Source of the DNA: DYMC01 sp035406705
GTDB taxonomy: Bacteria > Verrucomicrobiota > Lentisphaeria > Victivallales > GWF2-50-93
DNA: 64,000 nt
Reading direction: 5' to 3'
Assembly: GCA_964426675.1 (NCBI GenBank)
Contig: CAYRRM010000003.1
Location: 62,001-126,000, forward strand
In this document: positions 1 to 8,489 of the stretch, in pieces
Layout of the letters: each line of letters begins with the position of its first letter
How positions within the stretch are numbered: position 1 is the stretch's first letter
Translations under genes and position numbers: made by a program
Notes under the pieces: generated by a model
What the model was told of the DNA's origin: nothing
Database searches by the model: none
The model's input: only the letters and a program-made list of their open reading frames with translations

Positions 1-2
1 TT

Positions 3-608
3 ATAAAAATGAATTTTAGAGAATGGCAGGGATTGAGAAACTGCCAATGGCCAGAAGACAAATTCATTCATCCTATCGATAAAAATATCTGGGTTGATCA
101 AGCCAATACCTGTTGGACTGGCGTTGAGCTTGCTTTTGCTGCACTTTTATTGTATGAAAATATGTTCGATGAAGCAATGATGATTATTAAGACACTTGAT
201 GATAGATATCGCAAAAATGGGATGTATTTTGACCATCAAGAATTTGGTGGGCATTACTTTCGCCCTATGTCATCGTGGTCTATAATAAATGCACTCCTCG
301 GACTTGGCTATGACGATGAAAATTTAATTTTCTCTCCAAAAATAAAAAGTGAAAATTTTACTCTTTTTTTCGTCGCAAAAGGCTGTTACGGCATATATAC
401 TATGAAGAAAAAGAATATAGAAATAAAGATTCTCGAAGGAAAATTAAAAGCCAAAAAATTAGCTTTCTTCATAAGTGGAAAAATAAAACATGCAAGTGTT
501 CTTGTGGATGGAGTAAAATTAGAAAACGTCAATATCAATTCTAATTGTTTATCTATTTCTTTCCCAAAAATTAGAACTTTAAAAAGAATTTCTTTGAATT
601 TTTCGTAA
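3..608 (+). CDS. GH116-like glycosidase (glucosylceramidase/DUF608 type), C-terminal end only
   Basis: The reading frame is open to the left edge of the window, so only about the last 200 residues are seen; the Met at position 9 is internal. The segment WTGVELAFAALLLYE followed by FGGHYFRPMSSWSI matches what I know of the end of the GH116 (GBA2-type) alpha/alpha barrel, where WTGVEYA and GHHYARAMSSW are characteristic. The remaining roughly 80 residues look like a beta-rich tail. The family hydrolyses beta-glucosides or beta-xylosides. The acid/base and nucleophile residues would lie outside the window, so activity cannot be judged. It fits the carbohydrate-degrading theme of the nearby sulfatase. 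Confidence 0.7.
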   Translation: MKMNFREWQGLRNCQWPEDKFIHPIDKNIWVDQANTCWTGVELAFAALLLYENMFDEAMMIIKTLDDRYRKNGMYFDHQEFGGHYFRPMSSWSIINALLGLGYDDENLIFSPKIKSENFTLFFVAKGCYGIYTMKKKNIEIKILEGKLKAKKLAFFISGKIKHASVLVDGVKLENVNINSNCLSISFPKIRTLKRISLNFS

Positions 609-673
609 TTCTGAAAAGCTGTTTTTTTTAGGCTAAACTTTACTGACTGTGAGTAAGTTTTTCTAATTTTTTA

Positions 674-1252
674 TTAGATAGCGCCTTTATTTTTCTTTTC
701 TTTTTCCTTATCTTCTTCTTTATTTATCATTTTCTCGATTCTTTCTTCAATTTTTGCATCAAGATTTTTTTCTGTTTCCTCAATTTGACTTTTAAGATTC
801 TGGAGATTTTTTTCCATCTCTTCAATTCGTTCTTTTCCCTGTTGAATGCGTCTTAGGAATTGCTCTTTGATTTTTTCTTTTAATGCATTTTTATCTTCTT
901 CTGAGCCAGTTTCTTTGTATTTTGCAACGAGATTGTCTATCTCTGCTTTTTCCGCTTTGAATTTTTCAATCATTTTAGATGCAATTTCTTTTATTTTTTC
1001 TCTAAATTCTTCAGGATTTTCTTCTCTTAATTTTTTAAGTTCCTCATATTTTTCAGGATCTGTTTTTTTCAATCTTTCGATTAGTCCAAATTCCTGATGG
1101 AAATTTCGTTTTGCTAAACCTTTTTGTTTTGGGGCATTTTCAGGATGAGGTGGTGGTTGTTCAGTGTTCTTTCCTGCAGCAAAAGGGTCATCATTTCCAG
1201 ATAATATTATGGCTGTAAACCCTAAAAGTGCCATACAAATTACTTTTTTCAT
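674..1252 (-). CDS. Secreted charged coiled-coil protein of unknown function
   Basis: 192 residues. An N-terminal signal peptide (MKKVICMALLGFTAIILSG) is followed by a short Pro-rich linker (EQPPPHPENAPK) and then about 140 residues of almost uninterrupted Lys/Glu-rich helix, very probably coiled coil, ending in KEKEKKNKGAI. A ribosome binding site AAGGAG precedes the ATG. I recognise no catalytic motif. A periplasmic helical sensor or chaperone of the Spy/CpxP sort is conceivable from size and composition only. It is a single gene, tail-to-tail with the partial glycosidase and divergent from the prepilins. Confidence 0.75.
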   Translation of the reverse strand: MKKVICMALLGFTAIILSGNDDPFAAGKNTEQPPPHPENAPKQKGLAKRNFHQEFGLIERLKKTDPEKYEELKKLREENPEEFREKIKEIASKMIEKFKAEKAEIDNLVAKYKETGSEEDKNALKEKIKEQFLRRIQQGKERIEEMEKNLQNLKSQIEETEKNLDAKIEERIEKMINKEEDKEKEKKNKGAI

Positions 1253-1425
1253 TGTAGTTTCTCCTTAATTTTATGATTTTTTTTCTATAAATCAAACGAT
1301 TATCTTTCTTATTTTATTTTATATCTCTTTTATTTTATTTCTTCAAATTAATTTTTTTTCTTGCTTTTCGGCACATTTAATGCTATAATTAAGTTGTTTT
1401 ATAAAAATTAGAGACTTTTTTGCTT

Positions 1426-1881
1426 ATGAAAAGTAAGAGTAAATGTTATGCTTTTACACTGGTCGAACTTCTTATGGTTTGCGCTATTATTGTTGTATTA
1501 GTAGGTATTGGTATTGGTGTTTACAGTGTAGCTTCCAGAAAAGCATCAGAGTCAAAAACAGAAGCTATGATCAAAAAGATGTGCATAGCACTTGAGGCTT
1601 ACAAGAATAAAACAGGTTATTATATTCAACAAACTACTGTAAGTGCTTTTTATGTGGATAACTATCTTGTTAATGAGGTTGATATAAATGATTTCATAGA
1701 TATTCCCGATTCTGAACTTGGTGGTAAAAGAGGAACTAATACAGATCGTGGAGCATGGAATGATGCCTTTGGATTGAATTTTCTTTATAAATGCCCAGGC
1801 ACTCACAACAGAGGTTCGTTTGACCTTTGGTCATTAGGTGCAGATCCTTCAACAAGTGCAGATGATATAAAAAATTGGTAA
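1426..1881 (+). CDS. Type IV prepilin / pseudopilin, GspG-like
   Basis: The N-terminus has a short basic leader, then AFTLVELLMVCAIIVVLVGIGIGVY, the prepilin-peptidase site plus hydrophobic assembly helix with the conserved Glu at +5 of the mature protein. The residue before the cleavage site is Ala rather than the usual Gly. The C-terminal half, with GAWNDAFG and FDLWSLGADP, resembles the calcium-binding end of major pseudopilins such as GspG. I use the ATG at 1426; a TTG six bases upstream (1420) is also possible. The gene lies 16 bases before a second prepilin gene, so the two are probably cotranscribed. No pilus ATPase, platform protein or prepilin peptidase is in the window. Confidence 0.85.
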   Translation: MKSKSKCYAFTLVELLMVCAIIVVLVGIGIGVYSVASRKASESKTEAMIKKMCIALEAYKNKTGYYIQQTTVSAFYVDNYLVNEVDINDFIDIPDSELGGKRGTNTDRGAWNDAFGLNFLYKCPGTHNRGSFDLWSLGADPSTSADDIKNW

Positions 1882-1897
1882 TTTAAGGGAGATAACA

Positions 1898-2458
1898 ATG
1901 AAAAAACAGGGAAAATTCACATTAATCGAACTCCTGGTAGTTATTGGGGTAATAGCAATCCTGATGGCCATGTTATTGCCAGCAATAGGAAAAGTTCGGA
2001 GTCAGGCAAAAAAAGCAAAAGCAAGAGCACAAATAAAAGCCCTTGAAATAGCTATAAAATCTTATGAAACAACTTATGGGCTCCTGCCAGCTGGCGCTGG
2101 AGATGTTGATGAATCCAATAGCTCAAATAATAACTACGGAAGAATCACTGCTGGAGCTAAGTATGGGGCTCTAATGGAAGTTTTAACCTGTGTTCAATAC
2201 CCCAGTGGGAGTGGCTATAAAAATACACGTCAAATACGTTTTATTGATGCTCCTGAAAAATATTCAACAGAAGGTTTTGTGGATCCATGGGGAAATGAGT
2301 TCAAAATATTCCTCGATATTGCATATGCAGGGTATGTGAAGGTTGGAAGTACAACCATTAATAGATCTATTGCTATTTACTCTTTTGGACCTAATAAGAC
2401 CGATAATGGCGGTAGCAGCACGGGTGGAAACGACGATATTACATCGTGGTCGGAATAA
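1898..2458 (+). CDS. Type IV prepilin-like protein (PVC-type N-terminus)
   Basis: 186 residues starting MKKQGKFTLIELLVVIGVIAI, with FTLIE marking the prepilin-peptidase cut and an assembly helix ending MLLPAIGKVR. Cutting before Phe after a Lys, and the MLLPA.. segment after the helix, are typical of the abundant prepilin-like proteins of Lentisphaerota and Planctomycetota. The C-terminal half contains FVDPWGNEFKIF and IYSFGPNKTD, the GspG-like WGxxF and SxGxxxTD features. The start is supported by a strong AGGGAGAT ribosome binding site. The partner is the upstream prepilin; function is probably in a pilus or type II-like pseudopilus. Confidence 0.87.
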   Translation: MKKQGKFTLIELLVVIGVIAILMAMLLPAIGKVRSQAKKAKARAQIKALEIAIKSYETTYGLLPAGAGDVDESNSSNNNYGRITAGAKYGALMEVLTCVQYPSGSGYKNTRQIRFIDAPEKYSTEGFVDPWGNEFKIFLDIAYAGYVKVGSTTINRSIAIYSFGPNKTDNGGSSTGGNDDITSWSE

Positions 2459-2569
2459 AAAATAAGCGGATAAAAGTAGAATTTAACTTCTTTTTAATAG
2501 GAAAATATAATCCGTTGAGTTTTGCGTCTCTTTTATAAGTAATTGGTATTCTTCAGTAAAGATTAATCT

Positions 2570-2770
2570 TTACTTTTTTTCGTCGGATTTTTTCTCTTCT
2601 TTCTCTTCAATAGCTTCATTCAAACTTTCTTCAAAACCTTCTTTTGCTTTTTTGAATTCCCTGATTCCCTTGCCAAGACCACGAGCTACTTCTGGAATTT
2701 TTCTCCCTCCAAAGAGAAGAAGTATCACAATGAATATTATTATTATTTCACCAGTTCCAAGTCCAAACAT
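2570..2770 (-). CDS. tatA: Sec-independent (Tat) translocase protein TatA/TatE
   Basis: 66 residues with the full TatA plan: a short periplasmic N-terminus with MFGLGTGE, one transmembrane helix (IIIIFIVILLLFGG), the hinge RKIPEVARGLGKGIREFKKA and a very charged cytoplasmic tail. TatA oligomers form the pore-like element that passes folded, twin-arginine-signal proteins across the inner membrane. TatB and TatC are not in the window. The gene follows the permease gene on the same strand after about 130 bases and is probably independently expressed. Length is on the short side of normal. Confidence 0.93.
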   Translation of the reverse strand: MFGLGTGEIIIIFIVILLLFGGRKIPEVARGLGKGIREFKKAKEGFEESLNEAIEEKEEKKSDEKK

Positions 2771-2902
2771 AAATTCTACCCTTTATCTAAAACACAAGAA
2801 GAATCAATATTACTTTTTATGATTTTTCCCTTAATACTCTACCCTCACTGAAAGATTTTGCAAGAAAAAAAGAAATGTCTCTTCGTAAACTCATTGAAAT
2901 TG

Positions 2903-3862
2903 TTAAAATTTTAGCTTAGGATCTAATGCATCACGAATCGTATCACCTATGATGTTTAAAGAGAGAACCAATAAAAACATAAATCCAGTAGCCGCTGTAA
3001 TTTCCCACCATATCCCCCTCCACAACCTGAGCTGTCCATCAGCTATCATTACCCCCCAACTTGGTTCTGATTGCACACCAAGCCCAAGATAACTTACTAT
3101 GACTTCAGTCATAATAGCATATGAAAATCTCACCGAAAAATAAATTATGATAATATGAAAAACATTGGGAAGAATATGTCTGAATATGATTTTTATGTCA
3201 GAATAACCAAGAACCCTTGCAGCCTTAACATATGCTTCATTTTTTATTCGCATAGTCTCAGCTCTTATCACCCGGCAAAGTCCTACCCAACCTGTCATAC
3301 CAATCCCTATGTAGATGGCAAGCATCCCCGTATCTGTGTTAAGAAGTATGGATAAAAACCTGAAAGCATTCATAAAGGGCGGCAACAAAAAACCTTTTGT
3401 AACGAGCAATGAAAAAGACAAAATAAAAAGCAAAGTAGGAATAGCTGCAAACGCACTGTATAACCAAACAATAAGTTCATCAACAATACCTCCAAAATAG
3501 GCAGATATTATACCAGTAATAACTCCAATAAATGCCGATAATATTCCGGCTAAAAAACCGATTTTTATTGCGGTTTTCGATGCAAAGAAAGCCCTTACTA
3601 ATACATCTCTACCTTTAAAATCGGTACCAAGTAGATGCATTTTCGACGGAGCTTGATATGCATTTTTTATATCACCTTTCTCATATATTGGCGTAATAGA
3701 ATTAAATTTACAGTAAATTGAATAGATTTCACAAAAAAAAGCTGAAATTACGAAAAAAAATGCTATAATGAAAGCAAATGTAGAAAAGAAATCTTTGAAA
3801 ATATTTTTTCTTAATGATGACATCATTTTTTTGATATTTAAAAATAAATGATATTTTATCAC
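2903..3862 (-). CDS. Oligopeptide/dipeptide ABC transporter permease (DppC/OppC type), orphan
   Basis: 319 residues. After an N-terminal helix comes the DppC/OppC hallmark HLLGTDFKGRDVL, then about five membrane segments and the EAA loop EAYVKAARVLGYSDIKIIFRHILPN, which docks onto the ATPase. The C-terminus SLNIIGDTIRDALDPKL is typical of the family. Such permeases import peptides or other small solutes with a DppB partner, DppD/F ATPases and a binding protein, but none of these is next to it: upstream is a divergent MFS gene and downstream is tatA. The annotated start is GTG; an internal ATG pair (around 3821-3826) is an alternative. No ribosome binding site is clear. Confidence 0.88.
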   Translation of the reverse strand: MIKYHLFLNIKKMMSSLRKNIFKDFFSTFAFIIAFFFVISAFFCEIYSIYCKFNSITPIYEKGDIKNAYQAPSKMHLLGTDFKGRDVLVRAFFASKTAIKIGFLAGILSAFIGVITGIISAYFGGIVDELIVWLYSAFAAIPTLLFILSFSLLVTKGFLLPPFMNAFRFLSILLNTDTGMLAIYIGIGMTGWVGLCRVIRAETMRIKNEAYVKAARVLGYSDIKIIFRHILPNVFHIIIIYFSVRFSYAIMTEVIVSYLGLGVQSEPSWGVMIADGQLRLWRGIWWEITAATGFMFLLVLSLNIIGDTIRDALDPKLKF

Positions 3863-3962
3863 TGCTTTGTCAATTTTACAAAAAATATAAAAAAATGAAA
3901 TTACTTAAATTTTGAAGACAGTTTTGAGATGATTTTCTTCTCCTTTTTTTTCTAACTAATTT

Positions 3963-5387
3963 ATGACAAAATCAACAAAAGATAAGTTGTTTACCAGCAC
4001 AATTGCTGGAATGTTGGGTATGATATGGTTTTCTATAGCATTTGGGGCGCCTATTCCCATGCTGTTTGAAGTAATGACTGGTAGTGGTATTTTGCTTGGG
4101 CTTTATACTACACTCCTCCAATTATCTACAATATTTCAAATTCCATCCGTAATATTTTCAGAATATTTCCCAAGCAGAAAAATATATTGGGGATTTATTG
4201 CGTTATCAAACAGAATTTTATGGATTGCTCCTGTAATATTAATCCTTCTCTTCTGGGATCGTCCCAATTTAGCGGCGTTACTACTTATTATATTTCTTTC
4301 TCTTGCAGCATGTTTTGGAAATAGCGGAAATCCTATTTGGTTTGATTGGATGGCAGACATAATCCCATCTAATATTAGTGAAAGATATTGGGGAATACGT
4401 CAAAGTCTTACATCAGCAATGTTTTTCGTAACAACTATTTTCGCTGGATATATTCTTGATAAATTTCCAGGCCCTGATAAAGCGGGAGGTTCTTACACGG
4501 GTTTTCTCATTGTTTTCACTCTTGCTGCAATCGCCGGAATTGTTGATATTTCTCTACATCTAACTATCCCGGATGATAGAAAACCAGTAGAAAGAAACAT
4601 ATCTAACTTACTTGATAAACTAATAAGTCCTTTTAAAAATCAAGATTTCAGAAATATGACTTTGTCTTGTGCTTCATGGGTCATGACAATTGGAATAATA
4701 GGCCCATTCTCCCTTATCTATCTTAAAAGAGTATTTTCTGCAACGTATACAGATATTGCTATAATCTCCTCCGCTGGTTCACTTGGCGCGGTACTTTTTG
4801 GTTTCATAAATGGTATAATCATAGATAAAATAGGAGCAAGAACATATTTTTGTATAGCAACATCTCTGATCCCCTTCACCTGGATTGTATGGTTCTTTGC
4901 CGGTGATAGTATTTATAATTTTAATCTATCTTTTATTTCAATAAAAATTTCAGAAATTGTTCTATTCATAACTATTTCCTCTCTCCTGGGGGGTATTTTG
5001 GCTTCGGGAATTGCCGTTTGCCAAATTCATATGTGCAATGCCCTTTCAGAACAAAAATGGAGGCGATTCGCAATTGCTGAACATTGGGCTACAATAGGAG
5101 TAATTTCCGCAATTGGACCATTTATTGGAGGCGCTATAACAGATTATTTTACGCATCATCCAATTCAAATCATCCTACCATCAGCTAAGAATATGTCTTT
5201 TATTCATATTCTTATCTTCTTAGCAACTTTAATTTGCTGGGGCCTCGCAATGCCTCTCATGCTTAGAGTAAAAGCAAATAAGGATGACTTGAGTATTGGT
5301 TATGTCCTAAAAACAGTTTATTTTTTTCCTCTTAGAGGAGCAGGACTTACTTTTAATTATCTTAAATCTATATTGAGACAGAAATAA
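3963..5387 (+). CDS. Major facilitator superfamily transporter
   Basis: 474 residues with about twelve hydrophobic segments. Loop motifs such as EYFPSRKIYWG after TM2 and the short central cytoplasmic loop (VERNISNLLDKLISPFKNQDF, near residue 215) fit two six-helix bundles. IDKIGARTYF resembles the MFS loop 8-9 motif. The substrate cannot be read from the sequence. The following gene on the same strand is a sulfatase about 95 bases on, so uptake of a sugar freed from a sulfated glycan is a reasonable guess. No ribosome binding site is visible before the ATG. Confidence 0.88.
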   Translation: MTKSTKDKLFTSTIAGMLGMIWFSIAFGAPIPMLFEVMTGSGILLGLYTTLLQLSTIFQIPSVIFSEYFPSRKIYWGFIALSNRILWIAPVILILLFWDRPNLAALLLIIFLSLAACFGNSGNPIWFDWMADIIPSNISERYWGIRQSLTSAMFFVTTIFAGYILDKFPGPDKAGGSYTGFLIVFTLAAIAGIVDISLHLTIPDDRKPVERNISNLLDKLISPFKNQDFRNMTLSCASWVMTIGIIGPFSLIYLKRVFSATYTDIAIISSAGSLGAVLFGFINGIIIDKIGARTYFCIATSLIPFTWIVWFFAGDSIYNFNLSFISIKISEIVLFITISSLLGGILASGIAVCQIHMCNALSEQKWRRFAIAEHWATIGVISAIGPFIGGAITDYFTHHPIQIILPSAKNMSFIHILIFLATLICWGLAMPLMLRVKANKDDLSIGYVLKTVYFFPLRGAGLTFNYLKSILRQK

Positions 5388-5482
5388 GCAAAACTCTTAT
5401 ATTATGAGAATGAAGAAAAAATTTTATTCTATAACTTTCAATTCATTTTATTCTTCTGAATTTTTAAAAAAAGGAGTAAATT

Positions 5483-6982
5483 ATGAAAAAACCTCATATC
5501 ATTATTTTCAATCCTGATCAGTGGAGGGGAGATAGCCTCGGCCACCTTGGAAATAAAGCCGTTGCAACTCCAAATATAGATAAAATAGTCTCTGAAGATG
5601 CCGTTTCATTTTCGAACGCATTTTGCCAAAATACTGTCTGTACACCAAGCCGTTGTAGTTTTATGACAGGTTGGTACCCTCATGTCAGAGGACATCGCAC
5701 AATGTATCATATGCTCCACGAAGAATTCGAAGAAAATAACCTCCTAAAAGTACTTAAAGAAAATGGATATTTCGTATGGTGGGGCGGAAAAAATGACCTC
5801 GTTCCAGCTCAAAACGGTTTTCAAAAATACTGTCACATTAAATTTACCCCATCTCCTGAAGACTATAAACGTTGGAAGCTAACTCCACAAGAAGGAAATC
5901 ATGGAGGGAATTTAGCATGGCGTGGTTCTCCTGAAGGAGATAACTTTTACAGTTTCTATAAAGGAAAGCTCGATAAAAAAAATGAATGGTGCTATTGCGA
6001 CCATGATTGGGCAATGGTCCTTGGAGCAATAGATTTCATACATTCATATGATTCTGATAAACCATTGTGTATATATTTGCCTATTGGATATCCACATCCA
6101 CCATATTGTGTAGAAGAACCATGGTTCAGTATGAATGACCGTTCTAAAGTACCACGCCGCGCAAAATTTCCTGAAAACTGGGAAGGAAAACCTTCTATAC
6201 TTAAAGGCATATGGGAAAATCAAAAGCTCCAAAACTGGTCTGAAGAACGCTGGCGCGAACTCCGTGCTACATATTATGGAATGTGCTCTAGAACCGACCA
6301 TCAGTTTGGAATGATTCTCGATGCATTAAAAAAGAAAAATATATACGACGATAGCGCAATCTTTCTCTTCTCAGACCATGGCGATTTTACAGGCGATTAT
6401 GGACTCGTTGAAAAAACACAAAATACGTTCGAAGATTGTCTTTCAAAAGTGCCATTCATATTTAAACCACCACAAAAATACAAAATTAAACCAGGAATAT
6501 CTGACGCCCTAATAGAATTAATAGACTTCCCAGCTACAGTATACGATATTACTGGAATAGACCCCGGATATGACCATTTTGGCAAAAGCCTCCTAAAACT
6601 CGTTACAGGTGAAACTAAAGAACATAGAGAAGCTGTTTTTTGTGAAGGAGGCAGGCGCTTCGGAGAAACCCAGGCAATGGAACTTGAAAGCACTTCTGCC
6701 GGCAATGACAAAGGCCTTTATTCCCCAAGACTCAAATTGCAAACCACAGATAGTGGACCATATCACGGAAAAGCAGTAATGTGTAGAACAAAAAAATACA
6801 AATATGTTATGCGTTTATACGAAACTGATGAATTCTACGACCTTCAAAATGACCCACTCGAAGAAAATAATAGAATAAAAGATCCTTCTTTTACAGATAT
6901 TATCCTCAATATGAAAGATAAAATTGCACGTTGGTTTATTGAAACATGTGATGTTGTTCCAAGAAAAACAGATAAACGTTAA
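5483..6982 (+). CDS. Sulfatase (formylglycine-dependent, Cys type)
   Basis: 499 residues of the alkaline-phosphatase-like sulfatase fold. The metal site motif NPDQWRGDSLG is at residues 10-20, and the maturation motif C-T-P-S-R starts at Cys53, which must become formylglycine. Further metal-site residues are in LFSDHGDFTGDYGL. No signal peptide is evident, so action may be cytoplasmic. A strong AAGGAG site precedes the ATG. The DQ pair and length point to the group containing choline-sulfatase and glycan sulfatases; the exact substrate is not predictable. A maturase (anSME) is needed but is not in the window. A terminator hairpin follows. Confidence 0.92.
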   Translation: MKKPHIIIFNPDQWRGDSLGHLGNKAVATPNIDKIVSEDAVSFSNAFCQNTVCTPSRCSFMTGWYPHVRGHRTMYHMLHEEFEENNLLKVLKENGYFVWWGGKNDLVPAQNGFQKYCHIKFTPSPEDYKRWKLTPQEGNHGGNLAWRGSPEGDNFYSFYKGKLDKKNEWCYCDHDWAMVLGAIDFIHSYDSDKPLCIYLPIGYPHPPYCVEEPWFSMNDRSKVPRRAKFPENWEGKPSILKGIWENQKLQNWSEERWRELRATYYGMCSRTDHQFGMILDALKKKNIYDDSAIFLFSDHGDFTGDYGLVEKTQNTFEDCLSKVPFIFKPPQKYKIKPGISDALIELIDFPATVYDITGIDPGYDHFGKSLLKLVTGETKEHREAVFCEGGRRFGETQAMELESTSAGNDKGLYSPRLKLQTTDSGPYHGKAVMCRTKKYKYVMRLYETDEFYDLQNDPLEENNRIKDPSFTDIILNMKDKIARWFIETCDVVPRKTDKR

Positions 6983-7014
6983 ATTCAGTTCTATAAAAAA
7001 ATACTTTTCTTAAA

Positions 7015-7054
7015 AAGGAAATTTCCTTCAATCTAAGGCATTTCCTATTTTTTT
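7015..7054 (+). terminator. Rho-independent terminator after the sulfatase gene
   Basis: An outer stem AGGAAA/TTTCCT encloses an inner stem CCTT/AAGG with a six-base loop, followed by seven T. It ends directly against the MITE-like repeat copy 1. Confidence 0.65.
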
Positions 7055-7055
7055 A

Positions 7056-7284
7056 TCCTAAAAAAGGCAGTTGAAAATCGTTTTTATTTTTATATATATG
7101 AAAAAATAAGGTTGTTATAGATTATGCTTCGCCAACCTTTTAGGTTGACGATTTTTTTACGAATTTTCAACCCGCGAAGGATTGGCCGAATTTATCGTAT
7201 CTACTTTGTCAGCTCCAACTATTGGACAGCTTCGTATTACTGCCTACTATCTACGGCAAATGCATCCAACTGCTTTTTTTGGGA
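7056..7284 (+). mobile_element. MITE-like repeat, copy 1 (229 bp)
   Basis: Ends are imperfect inverted repeats of about 18 bp: TCCTAAAAAAGGCAGTTG at the left and CAACTGCTTTTTTTGGGA at the right. The whole element aligns with copy 2 (19264-19492, opposite orientation, also 229 bp), sharing for example AATAAGGTTGTT, AGGTTGACGATTTTTTTACG, TTATCGTATCTACT and ATCTACGGCAAATGCA-like blocks. It holds no credible gene. It sits between the convergent sulfatase and radical SAM genes. From 7285 to 7466 I see nothing else. Confidence 0.8.
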
Positions 7285-7466
7285 GAATGGTATTATGATG
7301 TTACGGTAACTCAAACTGCGCCGTGTAGGATGAATGGAATATTTGTTAATTTTTTTTGTTTTTTAGAAATGCGATTTTTGAATTTATGCGGGCAAGATGC
7401 TTGTAATTTGATAATTTTGACAAATTTGTCAATCTATTTCTAAACTTTTTATTAAAGAAGAGCGCG

Positions 7467-8420
7467 CTAATGGTTTTTTCTTTTTATAAATTTACCTGAT
7501 TGATTTTCTTCGATTTCAAATTCGTTTAAGGAAATGAGTTCTTGAATAACTTGATTTAACTCATTATCACTTAGTGAAAATATCTTTTGGATTTCCTCAA
7601 ATGTGCATGGTCTTTTTGATAAAAGGTTTGAAATATTACCCATTTGTAATTCAATTGAACTTTTATAATCAGGGATATTTTGTCTAACAATTATCTCGAC
7701 AGGTGCTATATCTTTTAATGCGTTTACGAATTTTTCCAAAATATTTTTTTCTGGTTTTTTTACCCATTTCTCCACCCCTGGTCTATCGAGTCCATTTAAC
7801 TGAATTTTATCTGGATTTATTTCTGATATTATTTTTGCGAAATTCGCAATTGATTGGTCGGTATCATTTACACCTGGTACAACGAATAATTCAAGCCACA
7901 TCTGACACTTATTTTGAATTCTGAAATTTTTGATAGAACTTATTAACTTTTTGTGCGTGAGTTCCTCTACTGGGCGATTGATTTTTTGGAAAGAGTTTTC
8001 ATCTGATGCGTCGAGAGATGGAATTATGAGGTCTAAATTTTTTAACTCTTGAGGCATTCCATTATACCCTATTAATGTTCCATTAGTAAGGAGACATATC
8101 TTTTGAGAAGGATATTTTTCTTTGAGCCAATTTATTAATTCGCCCAATTTAAGGTATAGGGTTGGTTCTCCTGAACCTGAGAATGTGAGAAAATCAATTT
8201 TTGGCTTTTGAGAGAGGATATTTTCTATTTCTTCTTTTATTTCAGTTATAGGAAAGAATTCTTTCCTTTTGGTGGTTAACAGTGTGGTTCTTCCGGCTTC
8301 ACAATATACACAATTCATAGTGCATGTTTTTGGTGGAACTATATCAATGCCGAGGGATATTCCAAGTCGCCTTGAAATAACAGGACCAAAAATATATTTA
8401 AAATCACTTTTCTTTTGCAT
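7467..8420 (-). CDS. Radical SAM protein, wyosine-type (COG0731-like)
   Basis: 317 residues opening with FGPVISRRLGISLGID and the cluster motif C33-T-M-N-C37-V-Y-C40 (CxxxCxxC) that binds the [4Fe-4S] cluster. FSGSGEPTL is the family's GGE-like SAM-contact motif and VVPGVNDTD lies in the barrel. The C-terminal 70 residues (FEEIQKIFSLSDNELNQVI) look like a small winged helix, as in many bacterial members of this group. The reaction is not assigned for bacterial homologues; relatives act in tRNA wyosine synthesis in archaea. It is divergent from the wecA-like gene. Confidence 0.85.
   Translation of the reverse strand: MQKKSDFKYIFGPVISRRLGISLGIDIVPPKTCTMNCVYCEAGRTTLLTTKRKEFFPITEIKEEIENILSQKPKIDFLTFSGSGEPTLYLKLGELINWLKEKYPSQKICLLTNGTLIGYNGMPQELKNLDLIIPSLDASDENSFQKINRPVEELTHKKLISSIKNFRIQNKCQMWLELFVVPGVNDTDQSIANFAKIISEINPDKIQLNGLDRPGVEKWVKKPEKNILEKFVNALKDIAPVEIIVRQNIPDYKSSIELQMGNISNLLSKRPCTFEEIQKIFSLSDNELNQVIQELISLNEFEIEENQSGKFIKRKNH
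7837..7847. repeat. Palindrome GCGA-AAT-TCGC
   Basis: Full context TTGCGAAATTCGCAA, inside the radical SAM gene, encoding A-N-F-A-K on the minus strand. First of 17 exact copies in this window. Confidence 0.85.
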
Positions 8421-8489
8421 TTTTTTTATTTTTAATAGTATGTGATGTATATTAATTGTTCTGATTAAAAATTCAAAGAGGTCTAATTT

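Noticed and set aside
5045..5056. GGCGATTCGCAA in the MFS gene
   Set aside because: The spacer is one base instead of three; not counted with the 17 copies.
7124..7443. Two small plus-strand reading frames between the sulfatase and radical SAM genes
   Set aside because: They lie wholly or largely in MITE-like copy 1, lack ribosome binding sites, and the frame is not kept in copy 2.
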